DNA of 64,000 bases from Candidatus Helarchaeota archaeon (GCA_013375355.1 JABXJV010000421.1:6754-70753); one strand, 5' to 3'. Positions 27,932 through 37,695 are shown, counted from the stretch's first letter. Program-made: numbers and translations. Notes: generated by a model not told the origin, from the sequence alone.

Positions 27932-29212
27932 ATGTCCGACGATTGGGGATTCTTAAAAGATGCAATATATGGGTATCTTATCATATCCAAAAACCAAAAA
28001 GAAATAATTGATACATATCCTATGCAAAGATTAAGAAGAATTAGACAATTAGCTGGTTCTGAATATGTCTATATGGGAGCAACGCATTGCCGTTTTTCTC
28101 ACTCATTAGGAGTTTCCCATTTGGCCGAACAATTAATAACAAATCTTTCTAGAGAAGTTGAGATTTCACAAACTCAAATTGAAAAGGTCAAAATTGCCGC
28201 TATGCTTCATGATGTAGGTCATGGGCCTTTTTCTCATATATCTGAATCATTATTGATTAATTACTTAGGAAAAACTCATGAAGATATGACTAGCTGGATA
28301 ATTCAAAAATCAGAATTAAAGGAGAAATTAGAAAAAATAGGATATAATTCTGATGAAATTTCAAAATTAGCAGTTGGTAAATTGAGAAAGAATGGGGAAT
28401 ATTTCATGGATCAAATTATTTCTAGTTCAGTAGACGTTGATGCCCTCGATTATATCGTTCGAGATAGTCGTTTTTCTGGCGCAGAATATGGATTTGTAGA
28501 TATTTTTAGATTAATTTATTCAATGGATATTGTATCCCCAAATGGAGATTTAGCGATTGACTTAACAGCTTTATCTGCCCTTGAAGCTTTTCTTTTGGCC
28601 CGTTTTGAATCATTTAAAAGTATTTATTTTCATAAAACCTCTCGTGCAGTACAAATTATGATATCTGATGCACTAGATAAGGCAAAAGATGAATTAAATT
28701 TTCTTAATATTAAAAATCCAGAAGATTACTTGAAATGGGACGATTATACAACATGGACTATGTTAAAGAATTCGAAGGGATCAGGTGATATTATAAATGA
28801 ATTATGTCACAGGAGATTATTAAAAGTTGCATATGAGCAAACATCACACGTAAAGGAAGAAATATTTCCTACAATTGTTACAAAAGAGAAAGTCCGTTTA
28901 CAAATTGAAAAAGAAATAGCAGAAATAGCGGATATTTCCCCTGATAATGTATGGATTGATGTCCCGAATTTACCTTCAGTTCCTTATCGACATTCAATTC
29001 ATTTTGAGCCTATGGAAATTCCAGTATTTCAAAAAACAAGGGATGGAAGGAAGATCACTAAACGAATTACAGAAATTTCTAATGTGATAAGGGTATTAAA
29101 AGGATTTTTAAATATAGTAAGAGTTTACACATTTGATGATAAAAGAGATATAGTTGCAAAAGCAGCTGAAAAAGTTTTTGGAATTCCTTCTAGTGCAAAA
29201 ATTTCTATGTAA
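27932..29212 (+). CDS. HD-domain phosphohydrolase (SAMHD1/COG1078-like)
   Basis: About 426 aa. HD metal ligands are in THCRFSHSLGVSHLAE, the AAMLHDVGHGPFSHISE motif near residue 93 and DVDALDYIVRDS near residue 175. This arrangement fits dNTP triphosphohydrolase or other nucleotide phosphohydrolases of COG1078. I prefer ATG 27932 over GTG 27923, as GTGA at 27923 can act as its ribosome site. The 3' end overlaps the tail of the next minus-strand gene by 8 bp. Confidence 0.82.
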   Translation: MSDDWGFLKDAIYGYLIISKNQKEIIDTYPMQRLRRIRQLAGSEYVYMGATHCRFSHSLGVSHLAEQLITNLSREVEISQTQIEKVKIAAMLHDVGHGPFSHISESLLINYLGKTHEDMTSWIIQKSELKEKLEKIGYNSDEISKLAVGKLRKNGEYFMDQIISSSVDVDALDYIVRDSRFSGAEYGFVDIFRLIYSMDIVSPNGDLAIDLTALSALEAFLLARFESFKSIYFHKTSRAVQIMISDALDKAKDELNFLNIKNPEDYLKWDDYTTWTMLKNSKGSGDIINELCHRRLLKVAYEQTSHVKEEIFPTIVTKEKVRLQIEKEIAEIADISPDNVWIDVPNLPSVPYRHSIHFEPMEIPVFQKTRDGRKITKRITEISNVIRVLKGFLNIVRVYTFDDKRDIVAKAAEKVFGIPSSAKISM

Positions 29213-29687
29213 TTAATAAATCTTTTTCAAGAGTGATTTTGTTATAGATTTCTTTCATAATCAAATTAGTTTTAGCATGAAGAATATCGTCAAATGAATA
29301 ATTCTTAATAAAAATGTTTATACACATATTAGAATAAATTTCAAGTAATTTAGCTAGTTCTAAACTTTTATGGTAACTCTGGATTAACAAAAATTTGTCA
29401 TTTTCACGAATTTTCATACTAGAAGAGGATTTTATTTTTTTAATAATTTGTTGTTTATTAATTCCTTTTTTTAAAAGCATTTTATTATGAAATGTTGAAA
29501 AATTTGTATTATTAAAATATTTTTCATTTAATTGATTAATTTCTATTTGAAAAAAATTAGTAATTTCATTCATCTTATTATGTAATAATCCAGAAAAATT
29601 CTCCATATTTTCTAAAAATATTTTAATAATTTGAATAATGTTATATGGAGTATTTAGATTATCTGCCTCTTTTTTCAATTCAATCAT
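29205..29687 (-). CDS. hypothetical helical protein
   Basis: 160 aa, mainly amphipathic helices rich in Asn, Lys and Ile (for example IIQIIKIFLENMENFSGLLH and SYHKSLELAKLLEIYSNM). No domain is recognised. Its end overlaps the HD-phosphohydrolase gene tail to tail by 8 bp. Upstream, at 29710 and 29791, are TTTGCGCA motifs also seen elsewhere in the window. Confidence 0.5.
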   Translation of the reverse strand: MIELKKEADNLNTPYNIIQIIKIFLENMENFSGLLHNKMNEITNFFQIEINQLNEKYFNNTNFSTFHNKMLLKKGINKQQIIKKIKSSSSMKIRENDKFLLIQSYHKSLELAKLLEIYSNMCINIFIKNYSFDDILHAKTNLIMKEIYNKITLEKDLLIT

Positions 29688-29880
29688 TTTATAATTTTAA
29701 TATTGTTAATTTGCGCATTCAATATATTAAAATCTCTAGCTAAAACTAATTAGACTGTTATATTTTAATATTTAAACCACATCTCTTATTTTTGCGCAAC
29801 TGACATGATCAAAAAATTGATTTATACTATTTTTAAGGAGGAAATTTATTATTAATTAAAGAAATATTTTTGGATGAATA

Positions 29881-30489
29881 ATGATTAAATTTAAATGTTT
29901 AAGGTGTGGTAATTGTTGCAAACAAAGATATGTTTGCATTTATTATTCAGAATTAAATAAATTGGAAAAAATAAAGAATAAAACTAACAGGGAAATTAAT
30001 TTAGTTCCCTTTCGGTATTACATTGATAAAACCAATAAGATTATAATCAATGTAATCTATAGAATCGATTCAAAACCTTGTCCTCTTTTGAAAAATAATT
30101 TATGTGGAATCCAGACTGAAAAATTTATATCATGTAAGAAATTTCCTATAGCAACTTGGATAGATCTGGGCTTTTTTTCCAAATTTGGTTTTAATAGATT
30201 ATATTTTGATTTAGATAATCATTGTACTTTTCTTAATAAGAATAAAGCTTACTTAAATTCAATTAAAAAATTCAAATTAGAAGATATCTTTAAAGAAGAA
30301 GTATATGCAAACCTTAAAGATCATAAACTTTGGACCTTAATTAACTCAAAAATAAAGAAAATTGTAAAAGAAGAGAGGCTAGACATAATTATCGATTACA
30401 AATTAAGAAAAAAAGATCCAAATTATGTTAATAAAATTTTGAGTAAATGGTCTCATAAGCCTGTAAATGTTTATTTTGAGGAATTGTAA
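29881..30489 (+). CDS. YkgJ-type cysteine cluster protein
   Basis: 202 aa. The N-terminal CLRCGNCCKQRYVC matches the CxxCxxCC cluster, with further Cys in KPCPLL, LCGIQ and SCKKFPIATW, together the YkgJ/UPF0153 metal-binding family (Fe-S or zinc). The second half is lysine-rich and not conserved. A related but more divergent protein is encoded at 30791-31663 on the opposite strand. Function is not known. Confidence 0.72.
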   Translation: MIKFKCLRCGNCCKQRYVCIYYSELNKLEKIKNKTNREINLVPFRYYIDKTNKIIINVIYRIDSKPCPLLKNNLCGIQTEKFISCKKFPIATWIDLGFFSKFGFNRLYFDLDNHCTFLNKNKAYLNSIKKFKLEDIFKEEVYANLKDHKLWTLINSKIKKIVKEERLDIIIDYKLRKKDPNYVNKILSKWSHKPVNVYFEEL

Positions 30490-30513
30490 TTTCCATTTTT
30501 ACTGATTAAATTA

Positions 30514-30702
30514 TTATCCAAAGCCTAATTGTCCAAAAAGTGCAAAAATTGAACTTGATAACCACTGAAAAATACCAAAAATTAAGCCGATTATGATAAT
30601 AATCATTGCAATTGATAGTCCTAATAATAGAGCTTCTTCAGTAATTGGTCCAACTATTTTAATCAAAGAAATTAGCATTGAATTCTTAAATTTCCAATTC
30701 AT
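30514..30702 (-). CDS. small membrane protein (62 aa)
   Basis: One or two membrane spans: EEALLLGLSIAMIIIIIGLI, then IFGIFQWLSSSIFALFGQLGFG. The N-terminal MNWKFKNS is basic. It resembles the 42-aa protein at 34233-34361 in the order TxE, LL, hydrophobic span and a C-terminal GxG, so both may belong to one family. Convergent with the YkgJ gene. Role unknown. Confidence 0.55.
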   Translation of the reverse strand: MNWKFKNSMLISLIKIVGPITEEALLLGLSIAMIIIIIGLIFGIFQWLSSSIFALFGQLGFG

Positions 30703-30790
30703 TTTAATTCTAAAATAATCGTTATCAAACTATTTAAACTCAAATTTTTATAACAGAGATTAAAAAATATTGAAAAAATAACAAATTGAG

Positions 30791-31663
30791 TCAAATTTTC
30801 AATAGGCTGAATACAGAGATTATATCATTTTTTGAAAAATCCTCAGAAAGCAAATTAAAAATTGATTGTCGATTGTAAATTTTATTACTATTTATGGTTA
30901 GAACCTTCTTTCCAATATTAATTCTATTAACATTTAATTTTGATTTATATCTTGATAGAAATTCTTGTTCTCTATCCCATAATAAAATAGTTTTAATCCA
31001 TAAGTTACTTAAAACTTGTAAAATAATTGAAGAGACATATGTGGTCCAATTTCTTCCATGAGCACAATTACCAATCCATAGTTTTTGTTCTTTATTCCAA
31101 GTAAAGACATTTGTGATTAATGGATATTTTGAGCAAGTCGGTGGTTTATATTTATGAATTAAACAACATTTTGTGTCGAAATCGAATGCAATACAAAATT
31201 GTTCATTATTTATTTCTTTTAATTTTAATCTATATTTACCTTTTTTATTGTAAAAATTTTCAAAAGGAAAAATTCTTTCAGAAATTATTCTATTATAATC
31301 AATTAATTCAACAGAATAGTTACCATGACAACAACCATGAAAATCTCGGCAATCTGTTAAACAATCAGGAGATTTTTTAGCAATTCTATTTAAAAATGCT
31401 TCTCGAATTAAATCATGAAGCGTCATCGAATCTTGAATAAAAGATTTAACTAAAATATTTTTAAATAAATTTTGAAATTTTAAAATTCTTTTTAAATTTA
31501 ATTCCTTTTCTGTATAATCATTAAATTTTTCTAGATTTGCTTTTTGGAACTCAAACTCTAAATCTGGTAGAGCTAAATAATCTAAAATTAGTTCAAAAAT
31601 TTCAAATATTTTAATACCGTGATGAATTTTTATGAAGTATTTAAGATTTATGACTTTTTGCAT
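30791..31663 (-). CDS. divergent YkgJ-type cysteine cluster protein
   Basis: 290 aa. The cysteine group CLTDCRDFHGCCHGNY near residue 115 is followed by KCCLIHKYKPPTCSKYPLIT, which keeps the CxxY/CxKYPL end of YkgJ proteins. About 100 N-terminal residues and a C-terminal tail are extra and helical. Likely metal-binding; the function is not known. Confidence 0.6.
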   Translation of the reverse strand: MQKVINLKYFIKIHHGIKIFEIFELILDYLALPDLEFEFQKANLEKFNDYTEKELNLKRILKFQNLFKNILVKSFIQDSMTLHDLIREAFLNRIAKKSPDCLTDCRDFHGCCHGNYSVELIDYNRIISERIFPFENFYNKKGKYRLKLKEINNEQFCIAFDFDTKCCLIHKYKPPTCSKYPLITNVFTWNKEQKLWIGNCAHGRNWTTYVSSIILQVLSNLWIKTILLWDREQEFLSRYKSKLNVNRINIGKKVLTINSNKIYNRQSIFNLLSEDFSKNDIISVFSLLKI

Positions 31664-31730
31664 TATTTGATTCCTTAAGGATTTATAAAATTATTAGTTA
31701 TTGAATGAGAATTAAAAAAATTCAATAGAA

Positions 31731-32111
31731 TTAATGACTCATTCTATTTAATAACTTATTAATTACGTCAAACAATGAATTATAATGATTTTTTATATCT
31801 GAGGCAAAATTTGTAATGGCAATTGACAATTTATTCGTAGTTTTCGCAATTTTTTCTGCTATAGCTCTCGTTATTAATTCATTTCTTACTCCAAACATAA
31901 GTGGTATTGTAGACGAATTAATTTGATTTAAATTATCCAATTTCATTGGAACAGCAATTGCTATTGTGCCAATTCTATAATTTTTATCTGTTAAAAAAAT
32001 CATAACTCCATTATTAAATTCGGTTAAAAATGCAATAATTTTTGTATTATCTGAAATAAATTTTTCTTCTTTTAGCCAATTTAAATCATTTCTTTCGTTA
32101 TTTACATTCAT
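31731..32111 (-). CDS. proteasome assembly chaperone 4 (PAC4/PSMG4)-like protein
   Basis: 126 aa. The segments IAIAVPMKLDN, STIPLMFGVRNE and ITRAIAEKIAKTTNKLSIAI follow the eukaryotic PSMG4 pattern (LAVAM, STSLLGD, LAQRLARKTNKQVFVSYN). I chose ATG 32111, with GGGG seven nt upstream, over ATG 32153. It lies 127 bp downstream of the proteasome beta gene on the same strand. Neighbourhood and pattern together suggest a proteasome assembly factor. Remote homology only; a profile search is needed for proof. Confidence 0.65.
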   Translation of the reverse strand: MNVNNERNDLNWLKEEKFISDNTKIIAFLTEFNNGVMIFLTDKNYRIGTIAIAVPMKLDNLNQINSSTIPLMFGVRNELITRAIAEKIAKTTNKLSIAITNFASDIKNHYNSLFDVINKLLNRMSH

Positions 32112-32238
32112 TTTATTTCCCCAAAGAGAAACATTTAGAAATAAATTTTCCAAAAAACTTACAAAAAAATAATTAGTTTTAAAATTAAAAAGATATTTTT
32201 TAAATAAAAATTAGAATTTTTTTAATCTAATTTTTCAA

Positions 32239-32844
32239 TTATAAATTAATTTCCGAAAATTCGGCCCCTTTTTGACTTATTAATAGAACATCTATTCCAT
32301 TTCCAGATAACGGATCTCTTTCAGAAGCAGATTTTATTGCTTTTATTAAAAGTTGTTTACCTTCTTCAAGCGACATATTTTCTTTATATTCTTCTTCCAA
32401 TACTCCTATTGCCACTTGAGCTCCTGTTCCAATCGCAGCATAGACATCATCTATGAGTGAACCAATCAAATCAAGTGCAAATAATTGACCGCCCTTAGCG
32501 TCAATTCCGCCTACTAAAGTATCTGTAAAATACGGAAACCAGCGCCTGGAATATAATACACCAGACATAAATTTTGCAGTACTTTTAACTGAAATTTTTC
32601 TTCCCCTTTCAAAACTGAATAATGAAGTATAAGCTCTAATAGTACTAGTAAGTATTTGAAAATCTGAGATAAGACCAGCGCAAGCTATCCCTATCCAATC
32701 AGTAACTTTAAAAACTTTCTTGCCAGTTTTGCTTATTACCCTACCAGCAAAATGAACTCTTTTTTCAGAAGCTAAAACTACTCCATCTTTACACACGAGG
32801 CCACAAGTCGTGGCTCCCGGTGCCCATGATATTCCATAAGACAT
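32239..32844 (-). CDS. psmB: proteasome beta subunit with Ala at the Thr1 position
   Basis: 201 aa, normal beta fold length. Aligned by eye with Thermoplasma beta, the region APGATTCGLVCKDGVVLASE keeps residues 9-17, Lys33 (SKTGKKVF) and Asp166 (ERDPLSG), with no gaps. The nucleophile Thr1 that follows the propeptide Gly is Ala here (GA-TTCGL; codon GCC), and Ser129 is Thr (GTGAQ). So this copy is probably inactive or cut one residue later. Short 10-residue propeptide-like N-terminus. The gene pairs with the PAC4-like gene. Confidence 0.85.
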   Translation of the reverse strand: MSYGISWAPGATTCGLVCKDGVVLASEKRVHFAGRVISKTGKKVFKVTDWIGIACAGLISDFQILTSTIRAYTSLFSFERGRKISVKSTAKFMSGVLYSRRWFPYFTDTLVGGIDAKGGQLFALDLIGSLIDDVYAAIGTGAQVAIGVLEEEYKENMSLEEGKQLLIKAIKSASERDPLSGNGIDVLLISQKGAEFSEINL

Positions 32845-32944
32845 TTAATTCACCAATTATTCATTTTTATATACAATTAAATATTGTAAAATTACTCTAA
32901 AATATTTTCTTTATCTACTTTTATTATTATCTTAGGGTTAAAAA

Positions 32945-33199
32945 TTGCCTAGTGAAATAAGATCATTATTGAATAAAATTAAATGGGATCCTCAATTAAA
33001 AAGGAAAGATTTTCTTGTGACATTTATTCATAGAGGAATTCCGAGAAACAGAAAAACTATTGAATCCAAACAATTAAGAGATATTACTCAGAATTTTTTT
33101 TCATATAAAGATAATGGAAATATAACGCATATCCCATTTCATAGGATAATTGAGATTAAGAATAAAGAAACAAATGAAATAATATATTTAAAAAAATGA
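32945..33199 (+). CDS. MJ1316-type RNA cyclic group end recognition domain protein (UPF0248)
   Basis: 84 aa. IRSLLNKIKWDP, the central VTFIHRGIPRNRKTIE and IPFHRIIEIKN match the UPF0248/DUF504 family, thought to recognise RNA ends with 2',3'-cyclic phosphate. Such ends are made by the archaeal tRNA splicing endonuclease, which is of interest given the many introns here. Start is TTG 32945. It is 9 bp before the Nog1 gene, so the two form an operon. Confidence 0.78.
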   Translation: MPSEIRSLLNKIKWDPQLKRKDFLVTFIHRGIPRNRKTIESKQLRDITQNFFSYKDNGNITHIPFHRIIEIKNKETNEIIYLKK

Positions 33200-33208
33200 G
33201 ATAGTATA

Positions 33209-34219
33209 ATGAATCCTTTTAAAATAACGTATATCCCACATTCACAAGAATTATTAGATATTTCATTTCACAAAACTTCTAAACTAGATTTAAAAGTTAA
33301 TCCAAAATTTTCATCCAAAAAAAAGGCAAGACTAAAGGAAATAAAAAGAATTAATCATGTAGCACAATTTATTAAGAATAAGATTATAAAAATTGTTAAA
33401 TCTTTTCCTACCTTTGATAAACTTCACCCTTTTTACTATGAATTAACAAATATTTTGGTAAATGTTAAAAATGTTAAAAAATTACTTGGCTCACTAACTG
33501 GAAATTATAATGTTATAGGGAAAATTTTAAATAAAGCAGTAAGGAGAATTCGATCATTTGAAAATCCGAAAGATATAGCACAAGAAAGAGTAAGATTTTA
33601 TGGTAGAATTTCGTCAATAATTTATAGAATGGACAAAAAATTAGAAGAATTAAGAAATATTAGAAGCATTTTAATTAAGTTGCCTTCGGTCTCATTTGAT
33701 ATTCCAACAATAGTTGTTGCAGGATATCCAAATGTTGGAAAAAGTTCCCTCGTAAAAAATATTTCTTCAGCAACTCCAAAAATAGATTATTATCCATTTA
33801 CAACAAAATCTATCAATATCGGTTATACTACATTTAATAATTTACGATTTCAAATATTGGATACTCCCGGATTATTAGATAGAGAATTATTAAAACGTAA
33901 TAAAATAGAATTACAAGCAATTATCGCCTTGAAATATCTGGCAAAAAAAATTGCTTTTATAATAGATCCTTCTGAAACTTGTGGCTATCCGATAAATAAT
34001 CAAATAAATTTATATAGAGAGATTTGTGATTTCTTCCCAAAAATTCCTATATTATTAATATTTAATAAAATCGACCTAATTTCAAAGGAAAGACTTGAAA
34101 TTATTTTAGAAAACGAAATATTTAAACAGAGTATATTTTTTATAATAGCTACTCAAGGAAAGGGAATTCCAAAATTATTAGAAGAATTATTTAACAATAT
34201 TAAAGGAAAAAATAATTGA
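33209..34219 (+). CDS. Nog1-family GTPase
   Basis: 336 aa. An N-terminal helical domain (about 1-160) is followed by a GTPase domain: G1 VAGYPNVGKSSLVKNI near residue 172, TTKSINIGY (G2), LDTPGLLDREL (G3) and FNKIDLI (G4). NOG1 acts in large ribosomal subunit assembly. Archaeal Nog1 is shorter than the eukaryotic one, as here. Operon with the MJ1316-domain gene. Confidence 0.87.
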   Translation: MNPFKITYIPHSQELLDISFHKTSKLDLKVNPKFSSKKKARLKEIKRINHVAQFIKNKIIKIVKSFPTFDKLHPFYYELTNILVNVKNVKKLLGSLTGNYNVIGKILNKAVRRIRSFENPKDIAQERVRFYGRISSIIYRMDKKLEELRNIRSILIKLPSVSFDIPTIVVAGYPNVGKSSLVKNISSATPKIDYYPFTTKSINIGYTTFNNLRFQILDTPGLLDRELLKRNKIELQAIIALKYLAKKIAFIIDPSETCGYPINNQINLYREICDFFPKIPILLIFNKIDLISKERLEIILENEIFKQSIFFIIATQGKGIPKLLEELFNNIKGKNN

Positions 34220-34232
34220 ATAGATTTTACTT

Positions 34233-34361
34233 TTAACCTACCCCATTTATTGCTACTTTGATCATTTCAAGAATATTGATAATTAATGGAAATCCTATCA
34301 ATAAAGCAAATACTAATCCAATACTAATTAACAAGACCTTTTCCACTGTTAATTCTACCAC
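34233..34361 (-). CDS. small single-span membrane protein (42 aa)
   Basis: Start GTG 34361 with GGGGT about 6 nt upstream; stop TAA at 34233-34235. It encodes VELTVEKVLLISIGLVF, then ALLIGFPLIINILEMIK and VAINGVG. One clear membrane span. The sequence ends in GVG and, like the 62-aa protein at 30514, has TxE before a Leu-rich span. Too short for usual gene finders. Confidence 0.5.
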   Translation of the reverse strand: MVELTVEKVLLISIGLVFALLIGFPLIINILEMIKVAINGVG

Positions 34362-34501
34362 AATTGTACCCCATCTTTTTTCAATATATTTTAAAAAAAG
34401 GTTATTAAAACGCCACTATTTTTTTGAGAGTCAATTTTAAGATTCATTATATGATTTAAAATAAAGGAAATCAAAAATTAAGGTTAAAAAATGCCATTAA
34501 T

Positions 34502-35566
34502 TTAAAAAAAAGAAAGTTTTCTCCTTCCCGTTTTAACATTACCTTTTATTTTTATTTTAGTATCACAATTTGAGCAAGTATTTTTTTGGGTTAAATTTTT
34601 GAGAGTTATTGAATAGCCCACACGTTTAATAATGGTATTTCTACACTTTGGGCAATATGTATTTTCATATTCATCAATAGAAACGTTACCCGCATAGACA
34701 TAATGCAATCCAACTTCTTCATAAGCTATTTTGCATGCGTTTATAATCGTTTCATATGGCGTACGTGGTGCATTCAATTTATACATTGGTCTATAAGCTG
34801 AAAAATGAAGAGGCACATCAATAGCCAAAGAATTTTTAACCCATTTAGCTAAATTTGTAATTTCACTCAGATCATCATTATAACCTGGTATAATTAAATT
34901 AGTACATTCCACAAATACACCTTTTTTATGCATATATTCGGTTGCTTCTATTACTCGATTAAATCCGCCTTTTGGAGTTAAACAAACTTTTTGATAAAAT
35001 TCATCAGTAAAAGCTTTGATATCGACATTTGCGGCATCTACCCCAGCCTTTATTAGTTCTTCGAGTGGATCAAGATTAATATAACCATTAGTAACGAGTA
35101 TATTTTTGATTTCCGCTTTTTTTGCAAGTTTTATAGTATCTAGGATAAATTCAAACCAGATAAGTGGTTCATTATAAGTATAAGCAATGCTAGTACAATT
35201 ATTTGAAGCAGCCATCTCAACTACATCGTCTGAAGTTTTTTCTTTAAGAAATCTTTTGGTGCTTTCTACATTTGTTTGTGAAATTGAATAGTTTTGACAA
35301 TGTTTACAATGAAGTGAACATCCAACTGATGATATAGAAAAGGCACTTGAACCTGGGAAAAAATTGTAAAGAGGTTTTTTTTCTATTGGGTCAATTGCAA
35401 TTGAAGATAATGAACCATAAATTAAAGTATATAATCTTCCTCCCTCATTTTTTCTAGTTCCACAAATTCCAATTTTATTTGGATATATTTTACACATTCT
35501 TGGACATATTTTACATTGAACTACATCATTCTCTAATTTCTTATAATATAAAGCTGGTTTTTTCAA
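34502..35566 (-). CDS. amrS: AmmeMemoRadiSam system radical SAM enzyme (AmrS)
   Basis: 354 aa. N-terminal cysteines CKICPRMCKIYPNKIGICGT precede the radical SAM motif GCSLHCKHCQN, and a C-terminal zinc-ribbon-like pair CPKCRNT and CSNCDTK closes the protein. The IDPIEKKPLYNFFPG and AYTYNEPLIWFE stretches are typical of the pyruvate formate-lyase activase-like AmrS group. The partner Memo and AMMECR1 proteins are not in the window. The exact reaction is unknown. Confidence 0.85.
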   Translation of the reverse strand: MKKPALYYKKLENDVVQCKICPRMCKIYPNKIGICGTRKNEGGRLYTLIYGSLSSIAIDPIEKKPLYNFFPGSSAFSISSVGCSLHCKHCQNYSISQTNVESTKRFLKEKTSDDVVEMAASNNCTSIAYTYNEPLIWFEFILDTIKLAKKAEIKNILVTNGYINLDPLEELIKAGVDAANVDIKAFTDEFYQKVCLTPKGGFNRVIEATEYMHKKGVFVECTNLIIPGYNDDLSEITNLAKWVKNSLAIDVPLHFSAYRPMYKLNAPRTPYETIINACKIAYEEVGLHYVYAGNVSIDEYENTYCPKCRNTIIKRVGYSITLKNLTQKNTCSNCDTKIKIKGNVKTGRRKLSFF

Positions 35567-35730
35567 AAAAATCGCCTAAAAAAAATATTGGTTAGGAAAT
35601 AAATTTAAAATTTAATTAAAAATCATATAATAAATTAGATTAGATTTTAAAATATTTTTTAATTAGAAAACAATTATTAAAGAATCGACTACAAATTAGA
35701 ATTATTTATATTATTTAGGAGAATTTCAAA

Positions 35731-36624
35731 ATGATTATTATCCCTGGACCAGCTTCCCAAATCCTTGGAATTAAAGTTGCAAAATTAATTAATGCAGAAA
35801 TAGTACAAGTAAAATTTAAAAATTTTCCAGATGGTGAACATTATATTAAAATAGAGAATGGTAAGACAATAAAAAATCAAGAAGTTATACTAATTCAATC
35901 TACTTATTCACCTCAAGATAATAATTTAATGGAATTATTAATGATTCTTGACGGATTAAAAAGTTTACTGCCAAGATCTATAATTTTAATAGTTCCATAT
36001 CTATGTTATAGTCGTCAAGATAAACGTTTTTTAAAGGGAGAACCTTTAACTGCTGAAATTGTCTGTAAAATTATAGAAAAAATTGGAGAGCCCTTATTAA
36101 AAAAATTTTTGACTGTAGATATACATTCAGAAAAAGTTTTAGATTATTTTAGTAAGAAGATTGAGGTAAAAAATCTGTCAGCTATGCCACTATTTGGTAA
36201 ATATTTTAAAATTCTTAACTTAAAAGACCCATGTGTGATTGCACCTGATGAAGGAGCCTTAAATAGATCAAAGATAGTAGCAGATTTCATAAATGCGGAT
36301 TGCAATTGTCTAACCAAAAAACGTGATTTAAATACAGGGGAAATTTCAATTCAAATGAAAGATTTATCTATTAAGACCCGTGATGTCATATTTATTGATG
36401 ATATTATTTCCACAGGTGGTACTATGGCAAGAGCAATAAAAATGGCTAAGAACCAAGGTGCAAATAATATATATGCGGTATGTACACATCCATTACTAAT
36501 TCAGAATGCAAAATATAGAATTCTTCAGGCAGGAGCAAAAGAAATTATTGCGACTGATTGTATTCCTTCAGAATGTAGTAAAATTAGTGTTGCTCCTTTA
36601 TTAGCCGATTTCTTAACAAAATAA
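35731..36624 (+). CDS. prs: ribose-phosphate pyrophosphokinase
   Basis: 297 aa. Makes PRPP from ribose 5-phosphate and ATP. Motifs seen are FPDGEHYIKI, the ATP loop CYSRQDKRFLKGEPLTAE, divalent-metal DIHSEK, APDEGALNRSK and the PRPP loop IFIDDIISTGGTMARA. The length and lack of an extra allosteric segment fit archaeal class III-like enzymes. The start ATG has AGGAG 11 nt upstream. It is 10 bp ahead of the tRNA methyltransferase gene, so probably cotranscribed. Confidence 0.93.
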   Translation: MIIIPGPASQILGIKVAKLINAEIVQVKFKNFPDGEHYIKIENGKTIKNQEVILIQSTYSPQDNNLMELLMILDGLKSLLPRSIILIVPYLCYSRQDKRFLKGEPLTAEIVCKIIEKIGEPLLKKFLTVDIHSEKVLDYFSKKIEVKNLSAMPLFGKYFKILNLKDPCVIAPDEGALNRSKIVADFINADCNCLTKKRDLNTGEISIQMKDLSIKTRDVIFIDDIISTGGTMARAIKMAKNQGANNIYAVCTHPLLIQNAKYRILQAGAKEIIATDCIPSECSKISVAPLLADFLTK

Positions 36625-36634
36625 TTGTTTAAAA

Positions 36635-37681
36635 ATGGTATCTAAAAAAACATTTTTTTTAACGCTCAGTGGTGAAAATATAAATTTATCTAAATTTGAA
36701 ATAATTTCCCTTTTTAAATCAAAAAATACTAAATTTTTTAATGTAAAACTAATAGATCGTCTTTTAATTATCTCATCTGAAAAAAATATTTCAAATTATA
36801 TTGCTTCAAGAGCAGCCCTTACACATGATATTTCTGAATTATTAATGGTAAGTTCTATTGAAGAGCATGACATTATTGAATCCTTAAAAAGGATAGATTT
36901 AAATAAAAAAATTGAAAATAAAAAATCTTTTGCAGTAAGAATTCAAAAAATTGGACTTAAAGATATTAATTCTGAATATTTTGAAAGAATAATTGGAAGA
37001 ATTATTTTTAATAAAATTAAAAAAAAGATAAGGGTTGATTTATTAAATCCTGATATTCTATTTTATGGAGTTTTTGTTAAAAACAAATTTGTTTTTGGTA
37101 TTAATAACGCACAAAAAATAAGAAGCAATTTTAAGCCAAATTCACTTAAATCTAGACCCTTTTTTCATCCAAGTGCATTAAATCCACTATTGGCTAGGGT
37201 TATGGTTAATTTATCTCAAATCAAAGAAACTGATATTTTTCTTGATCCTTTTTGTGGAACTGGAAGTATTTTAATTGAAGCTTTTTTAGTTGGATGTAAT
37301 AAATTAATAGGAATAGATATTAATCATAAAATGATAAGCGGTGCGAAAAGAAATCTTATAAAAATTGGAGTAAAAAATATGGAACTATTATTAAGTGATT
37401 CTAATCATATTCCGTTAAGATCAGTATCTGGTATAGCAACCGATCCACCGTATGGCAGGAGTAGTTCCACATATAAAAAACCACTAATTCTCTTAATAGA
37501 AAATTTCTTTTTAGAAATGAGTGATTTAATTTTAAAAAATCAGTTAATTACATTGGCGTTGCCATCCCATATCAAGTTAGTCGAGTTGATAGATAATTTA
37601 TATTTTGAAATTATAAATGAGTTTAATCAATATATACATTCTTCGTTAACTAGAAGAATATATGTAATTCAAAAAAAATGA
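36635..37681 (+). CDS. tRNA guanosine-10 N2-methyltransferase (Trm-G10)
   Basis: 348 aa. The N-terminal THUMP-like half is followed by a Rossmann methyltransferase with [15 protein letters not shown] (SAM motif), [15 protein letters not shown] and the catalytic [22 protein letters not shown] is typical of the archaeal Trm-G10/Trm11 group. It forms a tRNA-processing pair with the intron-containing RNase Z gene that begins 15 bp after its stop. Confidence 0.87.
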   Translation: MVSKKTFFLTLSGENINLSKFEIISLFKSKNTKFFNVKLIDRLLIISSEKNISNYIASRAALTHDISELLMVSSIEEHDIIESLKRIDLNKKIENKKSFAVRIQKIGLKDINSEYFERIIGRIIFNKIKKKIRVDLLNPDILFYGVFVKNKFVFGINNAQKIRSNFKPNSLKSRPFFHPSALNPLLARVMVNLSQIKETDIFLDPFCGTGSILIEAFLVGCNKLIGIDINHKMISGAKRNLIKIGVKNMELLLSDSNHIPLRSVSGIATDPPYGRSSSTYKKPLILLIENFFLEMSDLILKNQLITLALPSHIKLVELIDNLYFEIINEFNQYIHSSLTRRIYVIQKK

Positions 37682-37695
37682 GAAATGAAATAAAT

